A stretch of DNA of 21,907 bases from DATKCN01 sp035513175 (GTDB taxonomy: Bacteria; Chloroflexota; Chloroflexia; Thermomicrobiales; CFX8), in NCBI GenBank assembly GCA_035513175.1, contig DATKCN010000111.1:1-21907 (forward strand), written 5' to 3'. Below, piece by piece: positions 6,596 to 13,478 of this stretch. A program made the translations under genes and the position numbers. The first letter of the stretch is position 1. The number at the start of each line of letters is the position of its first letter. Below the pieces are notes generated by a model, which ran no database searches, was not told the origin of the DNA, and saw only the letters and a list, made by a program, of their open reading frames with translations.

Positions 6596-7564
6596 GTGGT
6601 CGCTCGGGGAACGTTGGCGATCAGCCTCGATGATGTTCTGGCGGCGGAGAAGCGCCTCGACGGGGTCGTCAACCTCACGCCGGTCTTTTCCAGCCGCAGG
6701 CTCAACGACATCGTTGGCTGCGAGATTGTCCTGAAGTGCGAGAGCTTCCAGCGCACCGGCGCGTTCAAGTTCCGGGGCGCCTACAACGCGATCAGCTCGC
6801 TGCCGCCGGAGCGGCGCGCGGCAGGGGTCGTTGCCTACAGTAGCGGCAACCACGCGCAGGGGGTCGCGCTTTCGGCGAAGCTGCTGGGCATCCCGGCCGT
6901 CATCTGCATGCCGACCGACGCGCCTGACGTCAAGCGCCAGGCGACGCTGGATTACGGAGCGGAGATCGTCGACTTCGACCGCCAGACGGTCGACACCGAC
7001 GAAGTGCAGGCGCGCGTAGCCCGCGAGCGGGGCATGACGGTCATTCACCCGTACGATCTTCCGGGAATCATGGCTGGACAGGGGACGGCGGCGCTGGAGC
7101 TGCTGCGGCAGGCTCCGGGGCTCGACACGTTGATCGCACCGGTTGGCGGCGGCGGGTTGCTGGCAGGCTGCGCGGTCGCGGCCAAGGGCATCGATCCGAG
7201 CATCCGCGTGTTTGGCGTCGAGACGGTCGGGGCGGACGACACGAAGCTGTCGCTGGCCGCCGGGGAACGGGTCTCGATCCCGCCGCCGACGACGATCGCG
7301 GACGGCATCCGCCTGGTAACGCCGGGGGAGCTGACCTTCCCGATCCTGCTGGAGCACCTTGAAGACGTGCTGGTCGTGTCGGACGACGACGTGCTGGACG
7401 CGTTGCGCTTCGTGCTGCTGCGCATGAAGCTGGTGTTCGAGCCGAGCGGCGCGGTGGCGCTGGCGGCTGCCATGACGGGGCTCGTTCCCGCTAACTGCCG
7501 GAGGGTCGGCATCGTCGTCAGCGGCGGGAACATCGATCCGGCGCTGTTACGAACGCTCTGGTAG
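6596..7564 (+). CDS. PLP-dependent threonine/serine dehydratase (short, no ACT domain)
   Basis: A 322-residue fold-type II PLP enzyme. K58 in FKFRGAYNA is the expected Schiff-base lysine. SSGNHAQG (82-89) binds the substrate carboxylate, GGGGLLAG (184-191) holds the PLP phosphate, and SGGNID near residue 309 contacts the cofactor ring. It would convert threonine to 2-oxobutanoate plus ammonia and/or serine to pyruvate; serine-racemase activity is also possible in this group. It is much shorter than biosynthetic IlvA because the C-terminal ACT regulatory domain is missing, so isoleucine feedback is unlikely. The GTG start has GGAGGG (6587-6592) three bases ahead, which is tight; TTG at 6614 is an alternative that would leave all motifs intact. 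Confidence 0.88.
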   Translation: MVARGTLAISLDDVLAAEKRLDGVVNLTPVFSSRRLNDIVGCEIVLKCESFQRTGAFKFRGAYNAISSLPPERRAAGVVAYSSGNHAQGVALSAKLLGIPAVICMPTDAPDVKRQATLDYGAEIVDFDRQTVDTDEVQARVARERGMTVIHPYDLPGIMAGQGTAALELLRQAPGLDTLIAPVGGGGLLAGCAVAAKGIDPSIRVFGVETVGADDTKLSLAAGERVSIPPPTTIADGIRLVTPGELTFPILLEHLEDVLVVSDDDVLDALRFVLLRMKLVFEPSGAVALAAAMTGLVPANCRRVGIVVSGGNIDPALLRTLW

Positions 7565-7584
7565 CTGGTCTCAGCCAGCCAGCT
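7563..7584. terminator. hairpin over two converging stop codons
   Basis: AGCTGG (7563-7568) pairs with CCAGCT (7579-7584); a shifted pairing GCTGG/CCAGC is also possible. It overlaps the TAG of the dehydratase and the TGA of the opposite gene, whose coding ends are only 6 bp apart. It could serve both strands as a terminator, but has no clear T-tract. Confidence 0.35.
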
Positions 7585-8089
7585 CTTCACGGAACAGATC
7601 GGAGACGCGCCGCTCGCGCAACGCGATGACGAGCTTTTTCATCGTGTCGGCGATGACCGGCAACTCCAGGTAGTCGATGCCGATCGCGACCCAGGCCAGC
7701 CAGACGGGCAGCGTCGTGCCGCCGGGGCCTCCGACGAGCTCGGAGACGACGAACTCGTCCGTGATCCAGAAGATGTGCAGCCACTGGGAATTCAGGAAGA
7801 GCAGGAACAGCACCGGCTTCCAGCCGAAGCCCTTGCGCAGCTCGTTGACGTACACGAGTGAGACGCTGATGATGGCCGGGATTTCGGTGTAGTCGACGAC
7901 CAGGATGGCGGCGTACAGCCAGCCACTCAGGCTGAAGTAGCTCTCGCCGGTCAGTCGTTGGGCGACGACATCGGCGGACAGCCAATACAAGTGCGCGAGC
8001 TGGAGCACGAACAGCAGCGCGGCGATGGCGATGTTGAGCAGGTAGTGCCGCTCGTACCATTTGAAAAACACCCGCGTCAATGACCGCAA
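7571..8089 (-). CDS. four-helix membrane protein made of two HxxW...DYxExP repeats; family not recognised
   Basis: 172 residues with four predicted membrane helices (about 16-37, 56-82, 91-115, 128-157) and a basic N-terminus. It is built from an internal duplication. Repeat 1 has H33-x-x-W36, D40 and D66-Y-x-E69-x-P71; repeat 2 has H105-x-x-W108, E112 and D139-Y-x-E142-x-P144. Spacings agree to within one residue (His to DY: 33 and 34). His, Asp and Glu at matching places inside helices suggest metal or proton binding, but that is inference. I do not recognise the family. The start is TTG with an ideal GGAGGT five bases upstream; no in-frame ATG competes. Upstream lie a hairpin leader, two Fur-type palindromes and a strong extended -10, suggesting metal-controlled expression. 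Confidence 0.8.
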   Translation of the reverse strand: MRSLTRVFFKWYERHYLLNIAIAALLFVLQLAHLYWLSADVVAQRLTGESYFSLSGWLYAAILVVDYTEIPAIISVSLVYVNELRKGFGWKPVLFLLFLNSQWLHIFWITDEFVVSELVGGPGGTTLPVWLAWVAIGIDYLELPVIADTMKKLVIALRERRVSDLFREELAG

Positions 8090-8139
8090 TCCATACCTCC
8101 AGCGCCGTCGTTGAGTCTCGGCAGATTCGGCAGCTGTGT

Positions 8140-8158
8140 CCCGACGCGGTGCGTCGGG
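8140..8158 (-). promoter_or_regulatory. perfect hairpin in the 5' leader of the four-helix membrane gene
   Basis: CCCGACGC (8140-8147) and GCGTCGGG (8151-8158) form an 8-bp stem with a 3-nt loop. The hairpin lies inside the predicted leader transcript (start near 8186, start codon at 8089). It could stabilise the message or affect elongation. Confidence 0.5.
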
Positions 8159-8162
8159 TATC

Positions 8163-8193
8163 AGGAATGATTCCTACCTGCGAATCATTCGCA
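8163..8193 (-). promoter_or_regulatory. tandem Fur-family-type operators
   Basis: Two perfect palindromes stand 3 bp apart: AGGAATGATTCCT (8163-8175) and TGCGAATCATTCGCA (8179-8193). Both have the 7-1-7 (or 6-1-6) layout with an AATnATT core typical of sites bound by Fur, Zur and PerR. Their cores, GAATGATTC and GAATCATTC, are exact reverse complements. The second is centred on the predicted start site at 8186, so binding should repress. Which metal is sensed cannot be read from the site. Confidence 0.65.
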
Positions 8194-8201
8194 TTATAGC
8201 A
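8193..8201 (-). promoter_or_regulatory. extended -10 promoter of the four-helix membrane gene
   Basis: On the minus strand this reads TGCTATAAT, a perfect TATAAT with the TGn extension. No -35 is apparent, which an extended -10 tolerates. The predicted start is near 8186 and gives a leader of about 97 nt. Confidence 0.65.
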
Positions 8202-8347
8202 TGAGAACTGGGAGCGGTGAGCATGCATGGGGCAGTACGGAGGTCAGAGTGTGGAAACGCAGCAACCTGCTGGAAACCACCGTTTGCGCGTTGTTGACCC
8301 GCTGGATAGCCCCAGTGCGACTCCTCCCAGCCCGTGTGCTTTGAGCG

Positions 8348-8490
8348 GTAGCGGCCAGATAGAGCATGCTGTCCCGGCCGATCATGCCCGACAGCAGTGT
8401 GCGTCAAAGCGCTCGGGCACTCTGCGAGATACGAGAGGACGATGTGGAGCCGTGCCCGAGCGGGCGCCGAATGCTCTATCGAGCCGCTAC
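8348..8490. repeat. 143-bp structured element: outer 20-bp inverted repeat enclosing two hairpins
   Basis: Outer arms 8348-8367 and 8471-8490 pair over 20 positions with two mismatches. Inside, GCTGTC (8368-8373) pairs with GACAGC (8390-8395), with a further GGC/GCC pairing within. CGCTCGGGCAC (8410-8420) pairs exactly with GTGCCCGAGCG (8452-8462). The fold is a three-way junction. The right arm covers the stop codon of the DUF2182 gene. It may be a 3' RNA structure, a terminator or a mobile palindrome. The stretch 8202-8347 upstream shows nothing I can name. Confidence 0.65.
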
Positions 8491-9263
8491 ATCATCCCGG
8501 GAAGGTTGGCGCGGTCGAACACAACGAGCAACCCGTAGCCGGCAAGAATGACGGCGGAGGCCAGCGTGAATGCGCGGCCCCACGCCAGCGACTTTTCGGC
8601 GAAGATCAGCGCGGTCAATACTGCCATCATGACCACGTTCATCATCCCAAGCGGGAAGAGGATGACGAACAACAGCCAGCAGCAGCCGAGGCAGTACGTT
8701 CCATGGCTGAGCCCCATACGGAACGCGCCAAGGTGTCCGTCACGCCATTGTGTCATGATGAACTGCAACGGCGTTCGGCACTTGGTCAGGCAGGCCCGCT
8801 TCAGCGGGGTGACTTGATAGACGCCGGCCAGGATCAACACCACGCCACCGATCTGGGCAGCATGGCCCATCAGCCACATTGACTCGTTCGCCAGGCGCTG
8901 TGCCCCAATGGCCACCAGGTAGGCCAGCGCGCCGAACGCCGACCAGACGGCGAGGTACGCTCCGACGAAGATCCAGGTCGGCGTCCATGCCTGCCGGCGC
9001 TCGCGCTTGCCAGCCTGGATGGCACTGAAGGCCAGGATCATCGGAGCGGCGGTGGGAAACATCATTGCCACCATCATCAACACCCACACGCCAAGGAAGA
9101 CGGGCGCGCCCATGCCCATCGTCAGACTCATCATCTCGTCGTCCGCGGAGCGCGATTGCCAGAAGACGGTTAACCAGGCGGCGGCCGCGAGGAGCAGCAG
9201 CGCGGCCAGCACGAGATTGCGTTCACGGGTCAGTCGCGCCGGAGACGCGCCAGCGGCATTCAT
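8487..9263 (-). CDS. DUF2182 predicted metal-binding membrane protein
   Basis: A 258-residue membrane protein matching DUF2182 (COG5486, described as predicted metal-binding). Helices start at about residues 17, 54, 94, 133, 187 and 227. Family marks are the Met-rich VLMMVAMMFPTAAPMI (about 61-76), LKRACLTKCRTP and HGTYCLGCCW, with Cys and His placed to bind a metal. Further Met-rich segments (MMSLTMGMG, GMMNVVMMA) suggest a soft metal such as copper, but this is inference. It follows the DUF1326 gene by 16 bp on the same strand, a pairing seen in other bacteria, and probably shares its promoter. No ribosome-binding site is obvious, so translation may be coupled. The last codon and stop lie within an inverted-repeat arm. 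Confidence 0.87.
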   Translation of the reverse strand: MNAAGASPARLTRERNLVLAALLLLAAAAWLTVFWQSRSADDEMMSLTMGMGAPVFLGVWVLMMVAMMFPTAAPMILAFSAIQAGKRERRQAWTPTWIFVGAYLAVWSAFGALAYLVAIGAQRLANESMWLMGHAAQIGGVVLILAGVYQVTPLKRACLTKCRTPLQFIMTQWRDGHLGAFRMGLSHGTYCLGCCWLLFVILFPLGMMNVVMMAVLTALIFAEKSLAWGRAFTLASAVILAGYGLLVVFDRANLPGMM

Positions 9264-9279
9264 CTAACTGATCTAGGTG

Positions 9280-9912
9280 CTAGCTGTTCGACCAGACGAA
9301 GGCGGCGTGGTGGCCGTTCTTCCCCGAGTTATCCCAGCGCATCCCGTAGTCCTCGTAGACGCTGTCAGCGTCACCGACTGCCATCATCAACCCGGTCGGG
9401 AAGAGCGGGTGCGCGCCATCGGCGCTGATCCCGTCGCCGCTGATGCCCGGCATCGAGGTTACGGCGACGCGCATGACATCGGGCACCTCAACGGCGCGAC
9501 GCTTCCCCTCGATGGTGTATTGGATCGGCGCGGACGTGACGCCCAGGACGCTGCCGACCAACGGCGCGAGCGCGCCCATCGGTCCACCGCCGGCGCCGGA
9601 GAAGATCGCTGTCAACGCCTCGTGCTGACGCTCATTGGCGCGCTCATCGACGTAGAGCGCGACTGAGGCGTTGCCCTCACCCATGACGCCCGGGGAGCGC
9701 AACGCGACGACCGCGTTGAGTCCGTCCAGCGTGACGTCGCCGTACGTCCCGGACTCGATGTGGAAGGCGAGCGGCACCTCGCATGAGCCGTCGGCGCTCG
9801 ACGGTTGAGCCGACAGCGGTCCGAGCGGTGAGAACGTGCACGGACACACGACCTCGCAGCTGCAATTCTCGAAGTAGTCACCGGAAATCCGCCACGACGG
9901 CTGCTCGACCAT
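9280..9912 (-). CDS. DUF1326 protein, partner of DUF2182
   Basis: A 210-residue soluble protein of DUF1326 (COG5588). It starts MVEQPSWRISGDYFENCSCEVVCPC; the CSCEVVCPC cluster (about residues 17-25) is the family signature and a likely metal site. The beta-rich body includes GLNAVVALRSPGVMGEG and IQYTIEGKRRAVEVPDV. No signal peptide or membrane helix is seen. Its role is unknown, but it is commonly encoded next to DUF2182 proteins, so it may hand a metal to, or receive one from, that membrane partner. The ATG used has GGAGG six to seven bases upstream; an in-frame ATG further up lacks this. Its promoter at 10002-10030 is one of the best in the window. Confidence 0.88.
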   Translation of the reverse strand: MVEQPSWRISGDYFENCSCEVVCPCTFSPLGPLSAQPSSADGSCEVPLAFHIESGTYGDVTLDGLNAVVALRSPGVMGEGNASVALYVDERANERQHEALTAIFSGAGGGPMGALAPLVGSVLGVTSAPIQYTIEGKRRAVEVPDVMRVAVTSMPGISGDGISADGAHPLFPTGLMMAVGDADSVYEDYGMRWDNSGKNGHHAAFVWSNS

Positions 9913-10001
9913 GTGCTGCCTCCAGTACAACTGAAACGAACGCTACAGCGGACCTGGACGTGCTTGAGACATCGGGAACAATCTAGCGGCACCGTCCGCA
10001 T

Positions 10002-10030
10002 ACCATAAGGGCTGCGGACCACGGTGTCAA
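10002..10030 (-). promoter_or_regulatory. sigma-70-type promoter of the DUF1326-DUF2182 operon
   Basis: On the minus strand, TTGACA (10030-10025) is followed by exactly 17 bp and TATGGT (10007-10002). The predicted start is near 9995, giving a leader of about 83 nt. The -10 lies within an 11-mer also present at 1187-1197. Confidence 0.65.
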
Positions 10031-10257
10031 TAACATCGCAACAAGCTACGTCTTCGCCTACGCGATATGTCCCCGATGAGGGCGTGGCGGCTGTGAGTAG
10101 CTCAAAGGGCCTTGCAGAAAGCTCTTCCCGAGTCGTGCGCCACGGCGGGCGCGTGACGTCGCACGATCGGCTCGACCGCCGCGTCGATCCTTCGACTCCG
10201 CTCCCCGTTGCTCCGCGCTGCGGCGCAGTCATTGTGGCAGGCGTCGCAATGGCTGTA

Positions 10258-10588
10258 TCGTCATCCTGAACTGTAACGTAGGTCCCGTCCCGCAGCTTCG
10301 TTCCTCAGTGCAGGCTCCGGAAGGAATCGCCTGGAGCTGGCTGCTGCGGCAGCAGAACACAGCAACGACGCGGCGGTCGAGGCTGAGCGATTCCTTCGTG
10401 CCTCAGTAGTCGCCCACAGTGATCTTGTGATCGTGTGTGCCGTTCGGTTTGTCATGTTGATGTCGCAACCCAAACATCTCCTGGCGCCGGACGCCACGCG
10501 GTTGGTCCATCCTGACGCCGTCACAGCCAAGGCTGGGAGATTCCTTCGTGCCTCAGGACAGGCTCTTCACCGCGGTTCAGGATGACGA
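10258..10588. repeat. 331-bp composite non-coding repeat with 14-bp terminal inverted repeats
   Basis: The ends are TCGTCATCCTGAAC (10258-10271) and its exact reverse complement (10575-10588). Inside, GATTCCTTCGTGCCTCAG occurs twice in direct orientation (10389-10406 and 10539-10556), exactly 150 bp apart. GAAGGAATCGC (10320-10330) is inverted relative to 10387-10397. CTTCGTTCCTCAG near 10297 is a further variant copy. No protein is convincing inside. Terminal inverted repeats with internal copies suggest a MITE-like element or a nested set of insertions. It occupies most of the 757-bp gap between the DUF1326 and mutS genes; 10031-10257 shows nothing I recognise. Confidence 0.7.
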
Positions 10589-10622
10589 GCCGAGAGGGTC
10601 GTGCCATGACACGATTACTGTG

Positions 10623-10635
10623 GTGAATCATTCAC
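10623..10635. promoter_or_regulatory. third AATnATT palindrome, Fur-type
   Basis: GTGAATCATTCAC is a perfect 13-bp palindrome with the same GAATCATTC core as the operator at 8179-8193. It lies 35 bp beyond the mutS stop, upstream of the composite repeat, with no convincing promoter next to it. Confidence 0.4.
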
Positions 10636-10669
10636 GACGACATGTGGGTGGAAGTGCCCGAGGGTCAAG

Positions 10670-13261
10670 CTAGTCGGGGGTATCGAGGCGCTGCTTGAGG
10701 GCGTAGAGGGTAGTGAGGGCGTCGAGCGGGGAGAGGCTTTCGACTTCGAGGGCGCGCAGGTCGTCGAGGACGGGGTGGTTGGCGCCGAAGAGGTTGAGCT
10801 GTAGCGTTGATTCGGTGGGACGCGAGATGGCCGACTGGCGGTCCTCGCGCCGGGCGATGGTGTTGCCGTTGCGCTCCAGCTCGCCCAGCACCTCAGTAGC
10901 GCGGCGCACGACCTGGCGCGGCATGCCGGCCAGCTGGGCGACGTAGACGCCGTAGGAGCGATCGGCCCCGCCCGGCACGACCCGGTGCAGGAAGGTGACC
11001 GCGTCGCCCGCCTCCAGCACGTCCAGCCGGTAATTGCGAACGCGTGGCAGGATCTCGGCCAGCGCGGTCAACTCGTGGTAGTGGGTGGCGAACAGCGTGC
11101 GGGAGTTCAGGCGCGGCGTGTTGTGGAGATACTCGACGATGGCGGTGGCGATGGCGAGGCCGTCATACGTGCTGGTGCCGCGCCCGATCTCGTCCAGCAC
11201 AATCAGCGAGCGAGGCGTGGCGTGGTTGAGAATGGCCGCCGTCTCCAGCATCTCGACCATGAAGGTCGATTGCCCGCTGGCCAGATCGTCCTGCGCGCCG
11301 ATGCGGGTGAAGATGCGGTCGACAATGCCGATCTCCGCGCTTGCGGCCGGGACGAACGAGCCAAGCTGCGCCAGCAGGACGATCAAGGCCACCTGCCGCA
11401 GGTAGGTCGACTTGCCGGCCATGTTCGGTCCGGTCAGGATCGCGATGCGACCGTCGTCGTCGGACAACAGCGTGTCGTTGGGCACGAACGCGCCGCGCGG
11501 CAGCTCGCAGTCGATGATCGGGTGCCGGCCCTCGGCAATGCGCAGGCTGTCCCCGTCGTGTAGCTCTGGGCGGATATAGCCCCGGGTGGACGCGATCTCG
11601 GCCAGCCCGGCCAGCACGTCGATCGTCGCGACGGCGCGCGCGGCGGCGCGGACTGCCTCGGCCTCGCCGGCGACGACGGCCAGCAGGCGCGCGTAAGCGT
11701 CCTCCTCGGCGGCGCTGATGCATTCCTCGGCGGCCAGCACGCGCTGCTCCGCCTCCTTCAGCTCCGGGGTGATGTAGCGCTCGGCGTTGACCAGCGTCTG
11801 CTTGCGGATGTAATCGTCCGGCAGCGGCTCGCGGTTGGCGTTCGAGACCTCGATGTAATAGCCGAAGACCTTGTTGTAGCCGACCTTCATCGAGCGGATG
11901 CCGGTGCGCTCCCGCTCACGGCTTTCGAGGTTGGCGATGTAGGCGCGGTCGTTCGAGAGGGTCGCGCGCAGGCCGTCCAGCTCGGCGCTGTAACCGGGCG
12001 CGATCGTGCCGCCATGCGACAGCAGCGTGGGCGGCTCGTCGGCGATGGCGCGTTCGATCTCGGCGGCGGCCTGCCGGGCGATCGGGATCGCGCCGATCAA
12101 TGCCGGGATGTCGTCGCGTTGCAGCAGCGCTGCCAGCTCAGGCAGCTTCGCCAGCGAGCGGCCCAGGGCAGCCATCTCGCGGGGACCGGCCTGGCGGTTG
12201 ACGACGCGGTTGATGACGCGCTCGATGTCGCCGACGCCGCGCAATGTCTCGCGAACGCGGGCGCGCGCCAGCGCGTCGCCGCGGAACCACTCGACGCCAT
12301 CGTAGCGCTGCTCGATGTCCTCCTTCACCAGCAGCGGCTGGTTGACCCATTGGCGCAGCAGCCGCGCGCCGAGCGGCGTGCGGGTGGCGTCGATCGTCTT
12401 GAACAGTGACGGCCCGTCGCCGCGCGAAGAGGACTCGACCAGCTCCAGATTCCTGCGCGTTTGCGCGTCCAGGCTCATGAAACGAGACATTGAGTAGGTC
12501 GAGAGGGACGTGATTTGCCGCAGGCTGTTGCGCTGAGTTCCCTGCAGGTAGGCGAGCAGCCCACCGGCCGCGCGGACCGCCAGCGGCTCTCCGACGCAAC
12601 CGAAGCCCTCCAGCGACGCGACGCCGAAGTGCGCGCGCAGCGCATCGGTCGCGTCATCGAGCCGCCACGCCTCGTTGCGCTCGATGGAGCGGGCCACTGC
12701 CGGCGGCGCCGACTCCAGCAATGGTTCGTCAGCGCGTGCCACGATCTCGGCGGGGTTGAGCCGTAGCAGCTCGCGGCGGACCAGCTCGTCGGTGTCGACG
12801 CCGGTTCCCAGCCGCGTCGTCGCGAACTCGCCGGTCGAGACATCAGCGTAGGCCAGTCCAGCGCGCCCGCCGTCGCTGATGAGAGCCACGATGTAGGTGT
12901 TGCCGCTGCCTTGCACAAAGGCGGGATCGGTGACGGTGCCTGGCGTGACAACGCTGGTGACCTGGCGGTCGACCAGATCGCGCCTATTCGGCTTGTCCAT
13001 CTGCTCGGCTATGGCGACCTTGTGCCCGGCAGCCAGCAGCCGCGCGATGTAGCCCTCGGCGGCGTGATAGGGGATGCCGGCCATCGGCACACGGTTGCCG
13101 CGCCCCATCTCGCGTGACGTGAGGGTCAGTCCCAGCACCTCGGACGCAAGCACGGCGTCATCGTCGAAGGTTTCGTAAAAGTCACCGAGCCGGAAGAAGA
13201 CGACGATGTCAGGGTACTGGCGCTTGATCGACAGGTACTGGCGGCGGATGGGGGTGGTCAT
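10670..13261 (-). CDS. mutS: DNA mismatch repair protein MutS
   Basis: An 863-residue full-length MutS1. It recognises mispaired bases and recruits MutL. The N-terminal domain has F28-Y-E30, the Phe-x-Glu that stacks on and contacts the mismatch. Connector, lever and clamp regions follow, with GYNKVFGYYIEVSNAN at about 461-476. The ATPase domain has Walker A GPNMAGKST (611-619), a signature region with GAQDDLASGQSTFMVEM (about 655-671), Walker B LIVLDEIG (687-692 region) and the THYHEL switch. QLNLF (821-825) is a likely beta-clamp-binding motif. The C-terminal tail is short but complete. The ATG lacks a visible ribosome-binding site, and its upstream sequence is repeat. No mutL is in the window. 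Confidence 0.97.
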   Translation of the reverse strand: MTTPIRRQYLSIKRQYPDIVVFFRLGDFYETFDDDAVLASEVLGLTLTSREMGRGNRVPMAGIPYHAAEGYIARLLAAGHKVAIAEQMDKPNRRDLVDRQVTSVVTPGTVTDPAFVQGSGNTYIVALISDGGRAGLAYADVSTGEFATTRLGTGVDTDELVRRELLRLNPAEIVARADEPLLESAPPAVARSIERNEAWRLDDATDALRAHFGVASLEGFGCVGEPLAVRAAGGLLAYLQGTQRNSLRQITSLSTYSMSRFMSLDAQTRRNLELVESSSRGDGPSLFKTIDATRTPLGARLLRQWVNQPLLVKEDIEQRYDGVEWFRGDALARARVRETLRGVGDIERVINRVVNRQAGPREMAALGRSLAKLPELAALLQRDDIPALIGAIPIARQAAAEIERAIADEPPTLLSHGGTIAPGYSAELDGLRATLSNDRAYIANLESRERERTGIRSMKVGYNKVFGYYIEVSNANREPLPDDYIRKQTLVNAERYITPELKEAEQRVLAAEECISAAEEDAYARLLAVVAGEAEAVRAAARAVATIDVLAGLAEIASTRGYIRPELHDGDSLRIAEGRHPIIDCELPRGAFVPNDTLLSDDDGRIAILTGPNMAGKSTYLRQVALIVLLAQLGSFVPAASAEIGIVDRIFTRIGAQDDLASGQSTFMVEMLETAAILNHATPRSLIVLDEIGRGTSTYDGLAIATAIVEYLHNTPRLNSRTLFATHYHELTALAEILPRVRNYRLDVLEAGDAVTFLHRVVPGGADRSYGVYVAQLAGMPRQVVRRATEVLGELERNGNTIARREDRQSAISRPTESTLQLNLFGANHPVLDDLRALEVESLSPLDALTTLYALKQRLDTPD

Positions 13262-13269
13262 CGGCGCGG

Positions 13270-13478
13270 GCCGAGGGATGAGGGCCGAGGGCCGCGGTGG
13301 GTCGGGACACGGGACGCGGGATGCGGGACGCGGATGGCGGGTCTCGTAACGCGACGAAAGCGGGAGTGTCCGGCATGTACGTTCATGGAGTTAAGGTACC
13401 ATGCGCCGCCGGAGCAGCGGTACCGATCGTCACTCTCGCGTCCCGCGTCCCGACCCACCTCGGCCCTCAGCCCTCAGC
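13270..13478. repeat. heptamer-built inverted element between DUF1015 and mutS genes
   Basis: From 13270 to 13353 the sequence reads as twelve consecutive 7-bp words (for example GCCGAGG, GGACGCG, GGATGCG, TAACGCG). The right arm, 13437-13478, is six words on the opposite strand (CGCGTCC twice, CGACCCA, CCTCGGC, CCTCAGC twice). Left 13284-13318 and right 13437-13471 pair over 35 positions with three mismatches. TAACGCG is the same repeat word as at 461-488 in another register. The right arm encodes the last residues and TGA stop of the DUF1015 protein; the left arm ends nine bases before mutS, so the mutS promoter must lie inside or beyond the element. Confidence 0.8.
13374..13387. promoter_or_regulatory. 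near-palindrome resembling the operator at 5199-5212
   Basis: CATGTACGTTCATG is palindromic but for one base pair. ATGTACGTTCAT matches the core of the 5199-5212 operator in 11 of 12 bases. It lies 113 bp upstream of mutS. It may be a shared regulator site or chance. Confidence 0.3.

Noticed and set aside
8202..8347. Cobalamin or other riboswitch near the four-helix membrane gene
   Set aside because: It is upstream of the predicted start site, so would not be in the message, and the conserved boxes are absent.
13374..13387. LexA box controlling mutS
   Set aside because: GTACGTTC resembles part of several LexA sites, but the spacing and flanks do not fit a known LexA consensus.
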